From assembly GCF_000715075.1 (NCBI RefSeq), contig NC_134082.1, forward strand, positions 62,087,466-62,151,465: a DNA stretch of 64,000 bases, given 5' to 3'. Positions 33,847-46,187 of the stretch are shown piece by piece; within the stretch, counting starts at the first letter, position 1, and each line of letters starts with the position of its first letter. The notes below the pieces were generated by a model. That model was not told the DNA's origin and made no database searches. It saw only the letters and a program-made list of their open reading frames with translations. This DNA comes from Nicotiana tabacum (lineage: Eukaryota > Streptophyta > Magnoliopsida > Solanales > Solanaceae). The position numbers and the translations under genes were made by a program.

Positions 33847-36800
33847 ATGAGTCGAAGCTTAGGCATACCGGTGAAGCTTCTACATGAGGCGACGGGTCAT
33901 ATAGTGACTGTAGAGATGAAGAGCGGTGAGGTTTACAGAGGAAGTATGGTGGAGTGCGAGGACAACTGGAATTGCCAGCTCGAACGCATCACTTACACTG
34001 CTAAAGTATGTCTTTCATACATACATAGTTCCTAATTCGTTTTGATCTTGTTTTAGTTTTTTTTTTTTAATTAAACCCGATCACCCAGGTTCTCATCACC
34101 AGGAGTGTTTGGGGGGGGGGGGGGGGGTTGGCGAGACCCCTACCATGTCTATTCCCACAAAAAAAGATTACGTACAATGGAGGGGACATGGACCTTACCT
34201 CCTGAGAAAATGATCTTGTTTTAGTTTAACTTTTCGTTTATGCCTTTTTTATGTTTCTTATACTCTAAAACCCTAATTTTTTACAATCTCACGTGATTAA
34301 CAGTATGTTCTATTTAGTTTCTGATTAGATAGATTTAATTTTATAAGGATTAAAAAATGACACCGAATTCACATGGAAAACTTAAATGTTTATCACTGTT
34401 TTTGGGTAGTTGAGTGCGAGGACTAATGGAATAGACAGCTCAAGAACACCAATGACAGTGCTAAAGTACGGTTTTTAACATACATTTTCCTGTTTCGTTG
34501 TCATTCACCTGTCTTAGTTTAGCTTTCTTATCAAATGCTGTGTTTTGCAACAATAACAGCAACAAACCCGTAATCTTGCAAAGTGGAGTCCGGGGAGGAT
34601 AGTGTGTACGCAGACCTTACCCCTACCTTTAGAGAGACTGTTTTTGGTAGACCCTTGGCTCAGAAAAAGCATAGTCACAGTATAATCATTGTTATCAAAG
34701 GCGCACTTAAAGCGTGCTTAAGCCCTGAAGCGAGGCTCAAAACATGTTAAGCGCTTCGCCTTGCTTAGCGGGCGCTTCAGGGTTCTCATCAAGGCTTTAA
34801 GACATACTTTTCCTTTCCAATGAGCGTAATCCTGAAGAGGCGACACTAAACAATTGATATTTCACTTTATCATAAATTTTCCTCAATCTCTATGTCCATG
34901 TATTGGGTATTCATGCTTATAGATATTACTCTTGGACTACACATACATATTTGAAGTTTTTCTCCATTTGCGCTTTTCTTCATTAAAGCCCACGCTTTAT
35001 TTTCGATTTGCGCTTAAAGCCCCAATAGACCTTGGAGCTTTTTTGCGCTTTTCCCCTTTGATAACACTGAGTATAATTTAAAAGAAAAGACAGTAATGAA
35101 GAAGCCAAGCAAAATGCTGTGTTAACTGTTGTTGAAATTAAATTTTAGATCTTTTAATGGTCTGTGCAGTTGCTAATAATGTAAAAGTTATTTTAAGAGA
35201 AATACATGAAGGGGATTTGAATTCACACAAAAGTTTAGATGCTTAACCCTGGTAGTCTTAATCATCATTCTTTTCAGGATAGTCGGAATAGTTAAAATAA
35301 GAAACTAATTGAGCACCGAAAGTGTGTGATTGGTCAATGAAGTGTGTGCAAACTAGGGATGGCTAAGGGAGGGTGCTGGGTTCTTAAGGGGACTAGGTAC
35401 GGGGGCGGTAGGGGGGTTCCTTAAGGGGACTTCGGTTACGAGGATTTAAGGATACAGGGTAAGGGTATTTTTCTTGGTATCGTACCAGTACCTCTACCGG
35501 TCCTCGGGGGTTATTTGAGGAAGCTCTCATTGAGGATGAATTCGAGTAAGGGATCTGCTAGGTGCATGATGTAATATGCTTTATGCGTATATGGAGATCT
35601 TGGAATGCTTTATGGGCTTGTGTATTTTATTTAATGCAATGTAAACATTAGATTTCTAATACAAGTTAAAGTATTATTTGTAAAAATAAAATTACATATT
35701 TCTTTTGAACGATTTATGTAATTGTTAAATAAATTTTCGTCGTTCTTTGCCTGGAATTGGTAGCACTTGTCCTTCTGCGTCCTCGCCATCTCCAGTAGAT
35801 AATATTTCGTTATATGCATCATCGTCTTCTTGAATTATTTCTGGAAGGCCAAAGTTTTTTCTGTCCGCTTTAATCCAATCTATGAATAAAATTGTAGTAA
35901 GCATAGACTTTAATATTCATTAATAGAGACAATACTGAACCCATCTGGCCATGACCCAACCAAGCATTATCCCAAAAACTTATCTCCATCCATCTGCCAG
36001 CTGAAACTATGTGCTGCTTGAAAAAATATCCCAATAAGACCTGATGCTCCTTTACTCGTCATATGTCTTTCATTGGAGTGGAGAAGCTCGTCATTTTACT
36101 TTCAATTGAGGGAAAGAGCAGCACCAGATTAGTATCCACATTTACCTTGTCAAAGGAGACAGCAAAAGGTTAACTACCATCTGGAGGTCCCATCTGTACG
36201 GCTCCGTCTCTACTTGGCCTTCAAAATTGTCATTTAGCTCTCGTAATAATTTTATGTAAAAGTGAAAATGTACATGCATATAGGATAGTTAATTTCCTTA
36301 GGTTGTTTCAAATGTAGCTAGTGTATAGTAAGATGCATATTGTTGGGGTTGTACTAATTAATTGCACTCTGGGTGCTATGCTATAATAATTTTTTCATTA
36401 CATTTTCAACAAATTGTCACTAAGTTAGGAAATCAGACAAACTCACCCGAAGGTTCTGTCGCTCTGCTTTTGTTTGCATATTAAGTGGTTTCGATCACTT
36501 TCATCAGAAAGGTTGATTATTTTCTTGTTCCCAAATTATGAACTGGAGAAATCTATTCTGGTTAGCTAATGGAAGATGATTGGAGATTCGCAAGAGACAT
36601 ATTTTCATTTTCGTATACCAAACACCTTTACCAGTAACTACAATGTAAAAGGATAGAAAGACCACACCTTTTGTGATGAATGGAAATAGAAAATATTTCA
36701 ATATAGTGATAAACCAAACAAACTCCTTGCTTCCAATGTCTAATTTTTTTAGCTTTCTGATGTTCTATTAGATCAAGTGTGTATTGCTGGTAGTAGAAGT

Positions 36801-39800
36801 GCTGCCCATGTTTTTGTTTCTCAAGTTCCCCCTTTGTTGGTTTCTTCACTTCCTTTTTTGTTGTAGGTGCAACTTACTATGCAGTGGATTAGCAGAACAG
36901 GGCAAAAACCAAGTTGGTCCTACACTGCTGCCCCTGTCCTTGATAAACTTTTTAAGGCGAAACACATAGATAGCCTCTTAAGTGTCACTAACGATCAGTT
37001 AAACACTTTTAACTTTTCTAGTGGCCACATAAACACCTCTTTATACCAAATGTATCTTTTAAACACCTTGTGCTGACATGGCAAATTAGTTGTGTCTCAC
37101 TAATAATTGAGTGCATGAGGACTTTTTTTTAAGCTTAAATATATTTTATGTGTGGCCCACACCGTGTTTTCCTTTTTTATCCAAAATATTTCCACCTTCT
37201 CTCCCAAAGAATTCATCTCCACGAACGAATCTTCCTCACGCAAACATCAGTGACTCCTACTCTTTCTGCCGCCATTCTGCCACTTCAATTTTGACACAAA
37301 ATACGTCAGCACTAATTCGTTGACCACCCATAAAAACTCTCACATTCCCACCTCTATAAACGGATGAACCTCAGGCCACAACTCCACCCGAAAACCCCAT
37401 CCACACCCTCTGACATGAAAACTGGTTACAAATCCTTAGAATACTTTTGCTTTAAATTTCAGAATTTCATACTCTATTTGTTTATGAAGTGTTTCCTCTT
37501 GTTGATGATCGTTTTATTGGCCACTGGTTGTATTTGTAGAAGAAAAGGAGGGGGAGGAGTTTGGGTCTCTAGTGAGGAAGAAGAAGAAAAGGGGGGGGGG
37601 GGGGGGTCAAGAAATCAAACTTTCAAGCAAGAAAATAATTCTCTATGTCTGTGGAAAGAAGAAAAGGTGGTGGGGTTAGTTTTTATTGTTTTTTGGGTTT
37701 TTCAATTATAATATTTATTTTTTAATAGGTGTGAATTTATTGATTAATTACCTTATCAAAAAAAAAATAGGTGTCAATTTATTTTTCTAGTTTACATGTG
37801 TCGCTATGCCTTTGGTTTATTTGGTTGTAACCAATGTGAGTTTTATGCAGGTTATCTTGTGGACTCAAATGTTTACAAGGAACAATTCTAACTACTAGAA
37901 GTGTCTATCTATCACTTTGAAAGTTAAAGTGTTTAACTAATCGATGGTGACAACTTTAAGAGGCTATCTTTGTATTGTCATTGGGAAAAAAAAGAATCAA
38001 TATGAATTAGATAAAGCATCCAAATCTTAGTCAATCTTTTAAAATAGGCGGAATACATACGGAGACACCTAAAGTTGGTACCATTCTTCATTTAGACACT
38101 TAAACACGGGCTAATACCTATTGAACACCTAAACTCCTTTAAAAGTGTACCAATTAAACACATTTAGCTGACACATCCAAAATATGAAACGCGTGCATTT
38201 TACACGCGGCCGACCTGGCAAAACAACCAATGAGACAATGGCGTGTCAATTTTTTATTCCAAATAATAAGGAAAAAAGAAGTACGAGGAAAAAGAAGAAC
38301 AAAAAGCCGTCTTCCTCAACACCCCTCCCCCAAACCAAATCTCTTTTCTCTCTCCCGATATTTTCTTTCAATTTCTCTGTAAATTTTTCTTAAAGTCCTT
38401 AAAAATCAGTTGCCTCCGGTGTTAAAATGGGATTCTTGAGCAGAAATTGAGGAATATAATTGATATAGAAAAGATTTTGTACAATCACATCTGACCCAAA
38501 AGGAAACTCCATTAATGGTAAAAAACAAAATCTGGTGAAGCTCATATGCTGTTTGTTACCAATTAAGGCCCTTCGATTGCACCCACTAGCGATGCTTTCC
38601 AACTTAGTTGTCCTGATTTGCTTATTCTTCGGTTACATTAAAAATCTCACCCAAAATTTTCTGATTTACCGGTTTAAGCAAGCATTTCTATTATCATGCA
38701 ACGAAAATTGCAGTTGATTATGATGCTGTTGGAGCTGAATGGAGATTGGAGAAACCAAATGAGATTTTTTGGAAGTTAACTTCTTGGTGGTGATGTTCTG
38801 GTGGAGAAGATGTGGGCTTGCTGCCAACCGTGAAAGTTTCCGGCAAGGTAGTCCTTTTCAAGGAAAACCAGAGTAAAAAGGAAAAAAACAAGAGAAAGCG
38901 ACAGGAAAAAAAAAAGAATTAATTTTTTTTAGTAGTGGACGCGCTCAAAGAGAGTGGAGAACACACATTTTGCCATGTCAGCTAAAGGTGTCTAATTGGT
39001 ACACTTTTGAAGGAGTTTAAGTGTTCAATAGGTATTAGCCCGAGTTTAAGTGTCTAAATGAAAAATGGTGCCAACTTTAGGTGTCTCCGTATGTATTCCG
39101 CCTTTAAAATAAAGTGATGTTTTCAGTCCTTGCATTGACACTCCTAGGGTAGTTAATGATATGCCTTGGTATAGTGGAGAAGGTTTGCTATAGAAAAATA
39201 AGAAAGAAACTGATCTAGCGAAATACTAGGAAGTCTTGTTTTGCATCAACTGCTGCGTGTTTGGTGTTGGATGAATGATTCACCTCATAAGCTGCAATAT
39301 TTGGTTCTTTCTCCAGTTACTCAGAGAAAAAGAAATTTAACATTTTTTTATAGATCTACAAGGGGTTTTTCTTCTAAAATATGACATTAGTTTCTAATTT
39401 TGATCAATGCAGGATGGACGGGTGTCACAACTGGAGCATGTTTTTATTAGAGGCAGTAAAGTCAGGTATACAGATTCCTTTTGCATGATTTTATGCTGTT
39501 TCCTGGTAAGAGCATATACTGAACTTGAATTTCTACCAGGTTCATGATAATCCCTGATATGCTTAAAAATGCCCCCATGTTCAAGCGTCTAGAAGCTAGA
39601 ATTAAGGTAATTTGCTGTTGCATTTGTCTTTGGTTCGGTTTATCCTTGTTTTCTTTTAAGTGATTTGCTTATTTTTTATTTCACTTTTGAAGGGCAAAGG
39701 TACATCACTTGGTGTTGGACGGGGACGTGCTATTGCAATGCGAGCTAAAGTGAGTGTTGCTTCTATCTCTTCCTTCTACTTGCTTTTTCAGTTTGATGCC

Positions 39801-40386
39801 AACTACTAAGCAGAACTTTTGCTACATACAATTTCATGTATAATTTAGGCATATGCAGTAACTTTGTTTGACTTTGCAAAATGGTGGAGCCAATATGAAG
39901 TTTGTTTCAAAGAAAGGGAAAGATTTTTGGGGAAAAAAAGGGGATTGATTGATTTACTTCTCCTGTGTTCCTTAGTTTTGCTTCTTACAGGAAGTTTATC
40001 TTTTTTATCTGTAGCTTCATCCAATTTAAGAAAGCTGTCAACTGTCACTTGTGCTTCTTCCCCCCCTTATTTCACTAAAATATAACGTGCCCCTTGCTGG
40101 TTGCTCTAGGTTGTGAGTTGTATATTTTGATCCTTTACCCCAGAAGATTTTTGGGATTCTCTTTTGCGTGGAAGGGGAGTGGAGAGGATGTGATGAAGAT
40201 TTGCTTTTTAACAAGAAAAAAGAGAGGATGATGTTATGAGGAATTTGTTGTGTTTTAGCTGGCTCAAGAATTGTAATTCTTCTACTGAAGAAATGTACCT
40301 GATTATAAACATCTTGTTTGCAGGCTCAGGCTGCAGGTCGTGGAGCAGCACCTGGTCGGGGTGTTGTGCCCCCTGTAAGAAGATGA
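33847..40386 (+). CDS. SMD3: Small nuclear ribonucleoprotein SmD3, five coding exons
   Basis: Exons: 33847-34005, 39413-39465, 39540-39606, 39693-39749, 40324-40386, all with GT-AG introns, together 132 codons plus TGA. SmD3 is one of the seven Sm proteins that ring the Sm site of U1, U2, U4 and U5 snRNAs and is needed for pre-mRNA splicing in the nucleus. The protein starts [20 protein letters not shown], with Sm1 motif in exon 1 ([21 protein letters not shown]) and Sm2 in exons 2-3 ([18 protein letters not shown]). The tail has GRG repeats ([18 protein letters not shown]), known targets of arginine methylation in Sm proteins. Length agrees with plant SmD3 (about 130 residues). All frames join without stops, so the gene looks functional. 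Intron 1 is 5.4 kb and full of repeats. Confidence 0.96.
34111..34127. repeat. G17 homopolymer
   Basis: Seventeen consecutive G on the + strand inside intron 1. A G16 tract is at 37591-37606. Confidence 0.9.
34407..34470 (+). pseudogene. Decayed duplicate of the 3' end of SmD3 exon 1
   Basis: GTTGAGTGCGAGGAC…GCTAAAGTACGG follows the end of exon 1 (GTGGAGTGCGAGGAC…GCTAAAGTATGT), including the donor site, and the match continues loosely into the intron. It now has an in-frame TAA right after the GAGGAC codons. Confidence 0.65.
34549..34662 (-). mobile_element. SINE fragment (Au/TS type)
   Basis: Contains GTGTACGCAGACCTTACCCC, the typical segment of Solanaceae Au/TS SINEs, in reverse, with an AACAATAACAGCAAC tail corresponding to a TTG-rich 3' end. 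Identified from memory of the family. Confidence 0.6.
34692..35064. mobile_element. MITE with TTATCAAAGG termini
   Basis: Starts TTATCAAAGGCGC and ends CCCCTTTGATAA in inverted orientation, flanked by CATTG (34687-34691) and CACTG (35065-35069). Rich in GCGCTT motifs near both ends. Non-coding; family not assigned. Confidence 0.65.
36969..37968. mobile_element. Foldback element, about 1.0 kb
   Basis: The left end GATAGCCTCTTAAGTGTCAC… is repeated inverted at the right (…TTAAGAGGCTATC), imperfect over about 50 bp or more. I did not find a convincing target-site duplication. It holds the G16 tract at 37591-37606. A 115-codon frame inside is low-complexity. Confidence 0.55.
38047..39102. mobile_element. 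Mutator-like foldback element with 9-bp TSD
   Basis: 1056 bp with long terminal inverted repeats of about 135 bp (GGCGGAATACATACGGAGAC… against …GTATTCCGCC). A perfect 9-bp duplication TTTAAAATA flanks it (38038-38046 and 39103-39111), the size made by Mutator-like transposases. No transposase inside; the central part (about 38400-38880) may be captured host DNA but I do not recognise it. Confidence 0.8.
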
Positions 40387-41274
40387 TTGCCCCATGTTGG
40401 ATTTCATTTGATCAGGTCTTGAGTTCTTAAATTCATTGTATTGGCAGTATTAGTGACTTCCGCTCCTGCTCCCTTGTAATCTAAGAAGTAAGAACCATTC
40501 GATGTAGAATTTTTAACTCTGTGGTCTAGATGTGTCTTGCCCTAGAGAGAGCTGGAAAGTTGAGTGATCCTCAGATGGCCGCTATAATATGGATCGGTCC
40601 AGTTACTCATTGTTCAGTGATCCATGAGTGTTTGTTGTACCTCTGTTTAGTGCTGGATTATGATCTTTTGTAGTGTTTTAAAAGCAAATAGTCTCTTTTG
40701 GATAGATGGTAATATCTTCCAGAATATCCTCTACAATCTCTTAAATCCTTTCATTACTCTGTTGGTATATTTATTTCTGAGATGGACCATGGGAGCTGTA
40801 CCTTGAGGGAATGTTGATGAGTGCTCTTCTTTGTGAGGTCAAGAAGTGAAGCCTGCAGACAATTATATTTTAGGACGAAACAGATTAAGGTTGAACCATT
40901 GGTGAATTACTTCTAGAACTCATTTTGCATCAAGAGATTCTGCTTCTGATTCGATTGGAATTTCATTTTATTAAGTCTTCCTAGTTGAGCAACATACCGT
41001 GTCGGCAGGGAAAACTTATACCTTGGTTTACGTTATCCTCAAACGTGTACTAGTAAATGTAAATTGTGGTTAGTTAAACAAAGAAACAGTAACTTATAAA
41101 CCTGTTGTACTAAAAATTGGAGTTCCAATGCTTTTAATTTGGTTATAAGTGTGAATAATTAATAGTTTGGGGGGTTTTAGTGCGTTTTGCCATAATGGAA
41201 CACAAAACTAATGATAGATTCCATTTCAAGAGATAAGAGCTACTACTAAACGAAATCTACCTGAGAGACTAAGA
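40387..41274 (+). other. SmD3 3' UTR and downstream flank
   Basis: No further gene seen. The polyadenylation site cannot be placed with confidence. Confidence 0.4.
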
Positions 41275-41530
41275 GCCCGTTTGGCCATGAATTTTTTTCA
41301 TTTTTTTCTTTTTTTAATTTTTTTTTTCAAATCAGTATTGGTCATAAAATTTTCAATTTTCACTTGAAGATGAATTTTGGATTTTTTCAAAAATATGAAA
41401 AACTCCAAAAAGTTGCATTTCAAAATTTTCACTCAAATCACTCACAAAAATTCAAAAACAATCCAAAATTATAATCACGTTCAAACACAACTCTAATATT
41501 CAAATATCATTTTCACCTAAAAAAAGTTTT
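41275..41530. mobile_element. Probable MITE remnant
   Basis: Begins GAGCCCGTTTGGCCATGAA, a common MITE end in Solanaceae, followed by A/T-rich fold-back sequence. The other terminus is not clear. Confidence 0.4.
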
Positions 41531-41814
41531 CGCTTTTTTAGGAGTTTACAATTTTTATGTCCACCCACTAAGAAACTAACAAAGTACCTAATTCACTTTA
41601 CATTAAACAATTTAGAGCTAAACTTTTTATGATAATAGATGATGTGAGAGATCATTGACTTACATGTGAACCTTTGTCCCCACGCCAATCAAACTGTCTT
41701 CAACTATGTCTTTAATTCGTCTGGGAGTAGAAAAAGTAAGATTTAGAAATGCACTCATATAGGTCTTATAAGAATGTGCTCATGAAAAGATTGTCTTCAA
41801 CACAGTGCAGGCCT

Positions 41815-42023
41815 CAGGGGTGGACCTAAGTGGTGAGAAGTGGGTTCAATTGAACCCGCTTCGTTAAAAAATAATACTGTATATATGTATAAATTATGGC
41901 TAAAGCAAGGTAAATTTTGTATAAAAATTATTTTTGAACCCACTTATACGGCTTATACCGCTTATGTTAGTTATTGACTTCTTCGACTGAACTCGCTTGC
42001 ACAAAATCCTAGGTTCGCCACTG
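41815..42023. mobile_element. hAT-type MITE with 8-bp TSD
   Basis: 209 bp, starts CAGGGGTGGACCTA and ends TAGGTTCGCCACTG (imperfect inverted repeat), flanked by perfect GCAGGCCT at 41807-41814 and 42024-42031. Terminal CAG and 8-bp TSD fit hAT. Confidence 0.8.
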
Positions 42024-42355
42024 GCAGGCCTCATAGCCATTAATAATTAATCAGATCCAAAGAATACTTTATAACACCATTGAAACTAACTGATCTCTTT
42101 TCTGATAATGATCAAGTCGGATTTGTTCTTGGTTGGTAACTAGAGGGTCAAAACTCGAAACTACTGTAAAAGAATAAGAAGTTTGTCAATGAATAGCAAA
42201 ATAATTGAAAGATGGACTATCTTGTCGTAATTAGAAAACAAAAACAGCTCAATTGTGTAGGTCAAAATATTATGGGAATATATCTTTTGTTAAATACTCC
42301 ACGATGTATAGCTGCTACTCTCCTTTCTTCCCATTGTTCCCACAGTTTGGACGAT

Positions 42356-42477
42356 CTATGTATGTTGGAAATTTGATGTGTGGTTAAGGCTTAAGCCGAG
42401 GATCCAGTACACTACTAATCTATGTATGTTGGAAATTTGATGTGTGGTTAAGGCTTAAGCCGAGGATCCAGTACACT
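42356..42477. repeat. 64-bp tandem duplication
   Basis: Two near-perfect units start at 42356 and 42420 (CTATGTATGTTGGAAATTTG). Confidence 0.85.
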
Positions 42478-42539
42478 GTAATATATTACGTTGGAAATGC
42501 ACATTTTAAACAAGATATCTCTTTAATATAGGGTAAGGG

Positions 42540-43104
42540 CCATGGACCCAGAGACAGACCTATGACTTATGTTGTCATGGCCCAAGGGCAGACCTATGAC
42601 TTATGTTGAGGGGTCACCGGACCCCGTAAATTTTGGCAGAAATCTTGTATATATATATGTATATCTTGAAAATGGTTAATTTAAATCATTTGACATCGTT
42701 AACGCTAAAAGACTTTAGGAGGCACTAATTGAACAAAATATTATGCCCTCGTCGCATTAAATTCCTGGATCTGCCTCTGCACGGACCCGAGGGAGCTCAG
42801 GGGGTAGGGGTGGAGGCAGGGGCGGACCCACATTGATTCAAGCGGGTTCAATTGAACCCGCTTTGAAAAAAAAATCATTATTTTATGTGGAAAATATTTT
42901 CTTAAACAACACAATATCGGATAAGTATATTGAGTTGAACCCACTTGACAGAAACAATAGTTGGTCGAGTTGGTTCAAGTGGGTCTAGGAGTAGGTGAGG
43001 TCTGGAGTTCGAATCTAGACTCTTACAGTTCGATACTTTCCAGCTCTTTATTTTGCCAAAAGCATATTACAGTATAATTCATTTGAACTGTTCTACTTAC
43101 CTCC
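42540..43104. other. Decayed hAT-MITE-like sequences
   Basis: A CAGACCTATGACTTATGTTG duplication at about 42557-42616 and a GGATCTGCCTCTGCAC end near 42780 look like one MITE. CAGGGGCGGACCCA at 42817 looks like the start of another related to 41815-42023. Ends are uncertain. Confidence 0.35.
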
Positions 43105-43109
43105 TCATT

Positions 43110-46100
43110 TGTGATGACCCTAAATGAAATTTTCATGTTTCGAGGCCTTAAAAACCTCTCTTAGAATCACCTCGATTTGCGTGCGCAGTCCGGGCGCGTA
43201 GCCGGAAAGCCTAAATGTATAAATTTGTGAAAAATGATAAATTTTGACTATAAAATGAATTAATTTGATTTCGGTCAACGTTTTGGGTAAACGGACCCGG
43301 ACCCATAATTTGACGGCCCCGGAGGGTCCGTAGGAAAATATGGGACTTGGGCGTATTTCCGGAATCGAATTCCGAGGTCCCAAGCCCGAGAAATGAATTT
43401 TTTAAAGAAAATTATTTTCTAAAATTGTTTAAAGGTTTTGGAAATGAATTTTGATTAGAACATGTTGGTATCGGGCCCGTATTTTGGTTCCGGTGCCCGG
43501 TACAGGTCTTATATATGATTTAAGATAATTCTGTGAAGTTTGGTAAGAAACGGAATCCGTTTGACGTGATTCGGACCTTAAATGCAAATTTGATGTTTAA
43601 AGGAGTTTTGAGAAATTTCATTGATCTTGAGGTCTAATTCGATGTTCATGATGTTATTTTTGGTGATTTGAGTACACGAGTAGGTCCATATGATGTCTTT
43701 GAGTTAGTATGCACACTTAGTTTGGAGTTCCGACAGCTCGGGTGAGTTTCGGGTAGGTTCCGGGATGTCTTAGGCTTAAAAACATAGTTGTTGCAGGTTC
43801 AGAGAACTGGAAGGCCTCTGAATAAATCAGTGCGGTCCGTACATAAGAGTGCGGAACACAGCAGAAAAATGCGGACCTCAGAGGAGGGGCGCGTATCGCA
43901 CAATTCTGTCCGCGGCCGCACTCCAGGGAGTTCTGCAGATTCGCCGGTCCGATTTCGGAAGCTTATATCTTTTGATCTACAAGGAATTTTGAAATGATTC
44001 TAAAACAAAAATTGTAGCCCTTCGTGTTTAGTTTCCAGAAAGGTAAAGAAGTCATCAATTTGGACATCTGTAGAAAAAGTTATGGTCAAAATACTAAAGC
44101 ATGTCACTGCAGTCCACATAGAGTGCTGTGCGACCGCAGTTGATTTTGTGCGGTCCGCACCGGGAATCTGAGAGTAGTATATTTAAACGGGATTTTCAGT
44201 TAATTTTCATTTTTCAAAACCCCAAAAACATAAGAGACGATTTTTCAAACAACCTTTCTTCTCCAAAACATTGGTAAGCGATTTCTAACTAGTTTTCTTC
44301 AATCAATAACATCTTTTCACATGATTTCAACTCAAAAACCAATGATTTTCACGGGGGAAATTGGGTGTTTTGGGTAGAACCTAGGTTTTTCAAAAATTGG
44401 GGAATTGGACCTCGATTTGAGGTCCGATTTTAAAACAAATTATATATTTGGGTTCGTGGGGGAATGGGTAATCGGGTTTTGGTTCAAACCTCGGGTTTTG
44501 ACCATGTGGGCCCGGGGGCGATTTTTGACTTTTGGGTAAAACTTTGGAAAACTCATTTTCATGCATTGGAGTTGATTCATTTAGCGTTTATTAATGTAAT
44601 TAAGTAAATTGTGGCTAGATACAAGCGAGTTGGAAGTGGAACCAAGGGGTAAAGTAGTAGTTGAAGCTCGATTGTGCTCGTAGCTTTGAGGTAAGTGTTT
44701 GGTCTAACCTTAGCTTGAGGGATTAAGAGTTGAGTCCTATTTTCTATGTGGTAATTGTTGAGTACAACGTATAGGCATGGTGACGAGTATCTATACGTTG
44801 GTGTCAAGCATGCTCGTGAGTCTTTTATTGTGATTTTCATGATTTCGTTGTATTATCCATGCTTTAAAGGTGATTTCTATTTGTTGTGAAAAATTTGTGG
44901 AAGGAATTGTGACCTTTGAACATCTAGGAGCATTGGCTCAAGTTATATTACTAATTGTGAAAGTATATGAGTTGATTGAACCCCTTTGGATCATTGGCTC
45001 AGGTGGTAAAGTGAGTTGTGAAGTAAAATTGATTAAGAGAAAGAAGTCATTAAATTGTTCCCTTACCGGGATATTGTCACTTTATTGGTTATCTCTCTTG
45101 CCGGGATGTTGATATTATTGATGTTACTCCCTTGTCGGGACTTAATTGTTAAATTGTTGTTCCCTTGCCGAGATTCCTATTATAATCTTGTTTACTCCCT
45201 TGCCCCATTGTTTGTGATTGTTGTTTGGGTGAGGAAGAGTGTTAAAGTACGAAGGGTGATGTCGCACATTGTTTGTTTTGTGAGGGAAGAATGTAAAACA
45301 CGAAGGGTGATGCCGTACCACACGATATACCATTCCGTGCCGATTTTATTGATTATATGGTGAGGAAAGAGAGTAAAAGCACGAAGGGTGATGCCGTACA
45401 CACTTTTATTATATACTTGCTTTTGCGAGGACCAGGGTAAAAACACGAAGAGTGATGCCGTGCATTTGTTGATTTTTGATTCTTTGTTGATATCCGAGTT
45501 ATGTTGTTTCTTCCATTACTTGATGTCTTTCTATTTGGAATTGTTATCTCACTCACAACATGCTTCCCCTCCCATATTGATTGTTTACTTCTGTATTTTT
45601 TTTCCGCTGTATATATATATTTGAACTGCACAGGTTTATTTGGTAGTTTGGTCGTAGCCTCGTCATTACTTCGCCGGGGTTAGGCTAGACACGTACCAGC
45701 ACATGGGGTCGGTTGTGCTGATACTGCACTCTACACTATGTGCAGATCCCAGAGCAACTTTTGGACAGTAGCTTGGAGGCTTCCTTCAGTCCATCCGAAG
45801 ACCCAAGGTAGACCTGTAGGCGTTCGCAGGCCCTGGCGTCTCCCTCTGTCCCTATTTCCTGTTTCATTTTCCTCTATTCAGAAACAGTGTACTGTTATTT
45901 CTTCAGACCATTGTATGTAGCAATCTTAGACAGTCTGTGACCCTGTGATACCAGGTTTTGGGTGCTTTAGGTTTTAAGAGTTGTAACAGATGCAGATTTC
46001 AGATATTTAATTGTTATCTTCCGCTTAATTATTTAAAGTTCCGCTGTTTTCGTGTTATTACCTTATATTTGTTAAAAAGAAATAATTGGATAATGAAGTA

Positions 46101-46182
46101 AGTTGTTAAAGGATTGGCTTGCCTAGCTCACATTAGCAGGCGCCATCACGACTCTCGAGGGTGAAAAATCTGGGTCGTAACA
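43110..46182 (+). mobile_element. Solo LTR, 3.07 kb (Ty3/gypsy, chromovirus-like)
   Basis: Starts TGTGATGACC and ends GGGTCGTAACA, flanked by perfect TCATT at 43105-43109 and 46183-46187. No PBS or coding domain follows, so it is an LTR left after recombination of a full element. Internal repeats: CCCTTGCCGGGAT-type units (about 45058-45210) and CGAAGGGTGATGCCGTAC-type units (about 45248-45465). LTRs of this kind belong to Del/Tekay-type elements in Solanaceae (inference). Confidence 0.85.
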
Positions 46183-46187
46183 TCATT

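Larger units (their letters stand above)
34006..39412 (+). other. SmD3 intron 1 (5.4 kb)
   Basis: Donor AAA|GTATGT and acceptor AATGCAG|GAT. Contains a duplicated exon-1 remnant, a SINE fragment, a MITE, two foldback elements and two long G tracts. The stretch 35070-36968 has no clear gene; a 63-codon - strand frame (35631-35822) is unsupported. Confidence 0.9.

Noticed and set aside
33847..34035. A short 62-residue SmD3 protein reading through the exon 1 donor
   Set aside because: The frame past 34005 is intron; exons 2-5 complete the known protein in phase.
35631..35822. 63-codon - strand frame in SmD3 intron 1
   Set aside because: No domain and surrounded by non-coding text; chance frame.
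43788..43997. Open frames in the 3.07-kb solo LTR
   Set aside because: No known domain; perfect TSD and LTR ends explain the region.
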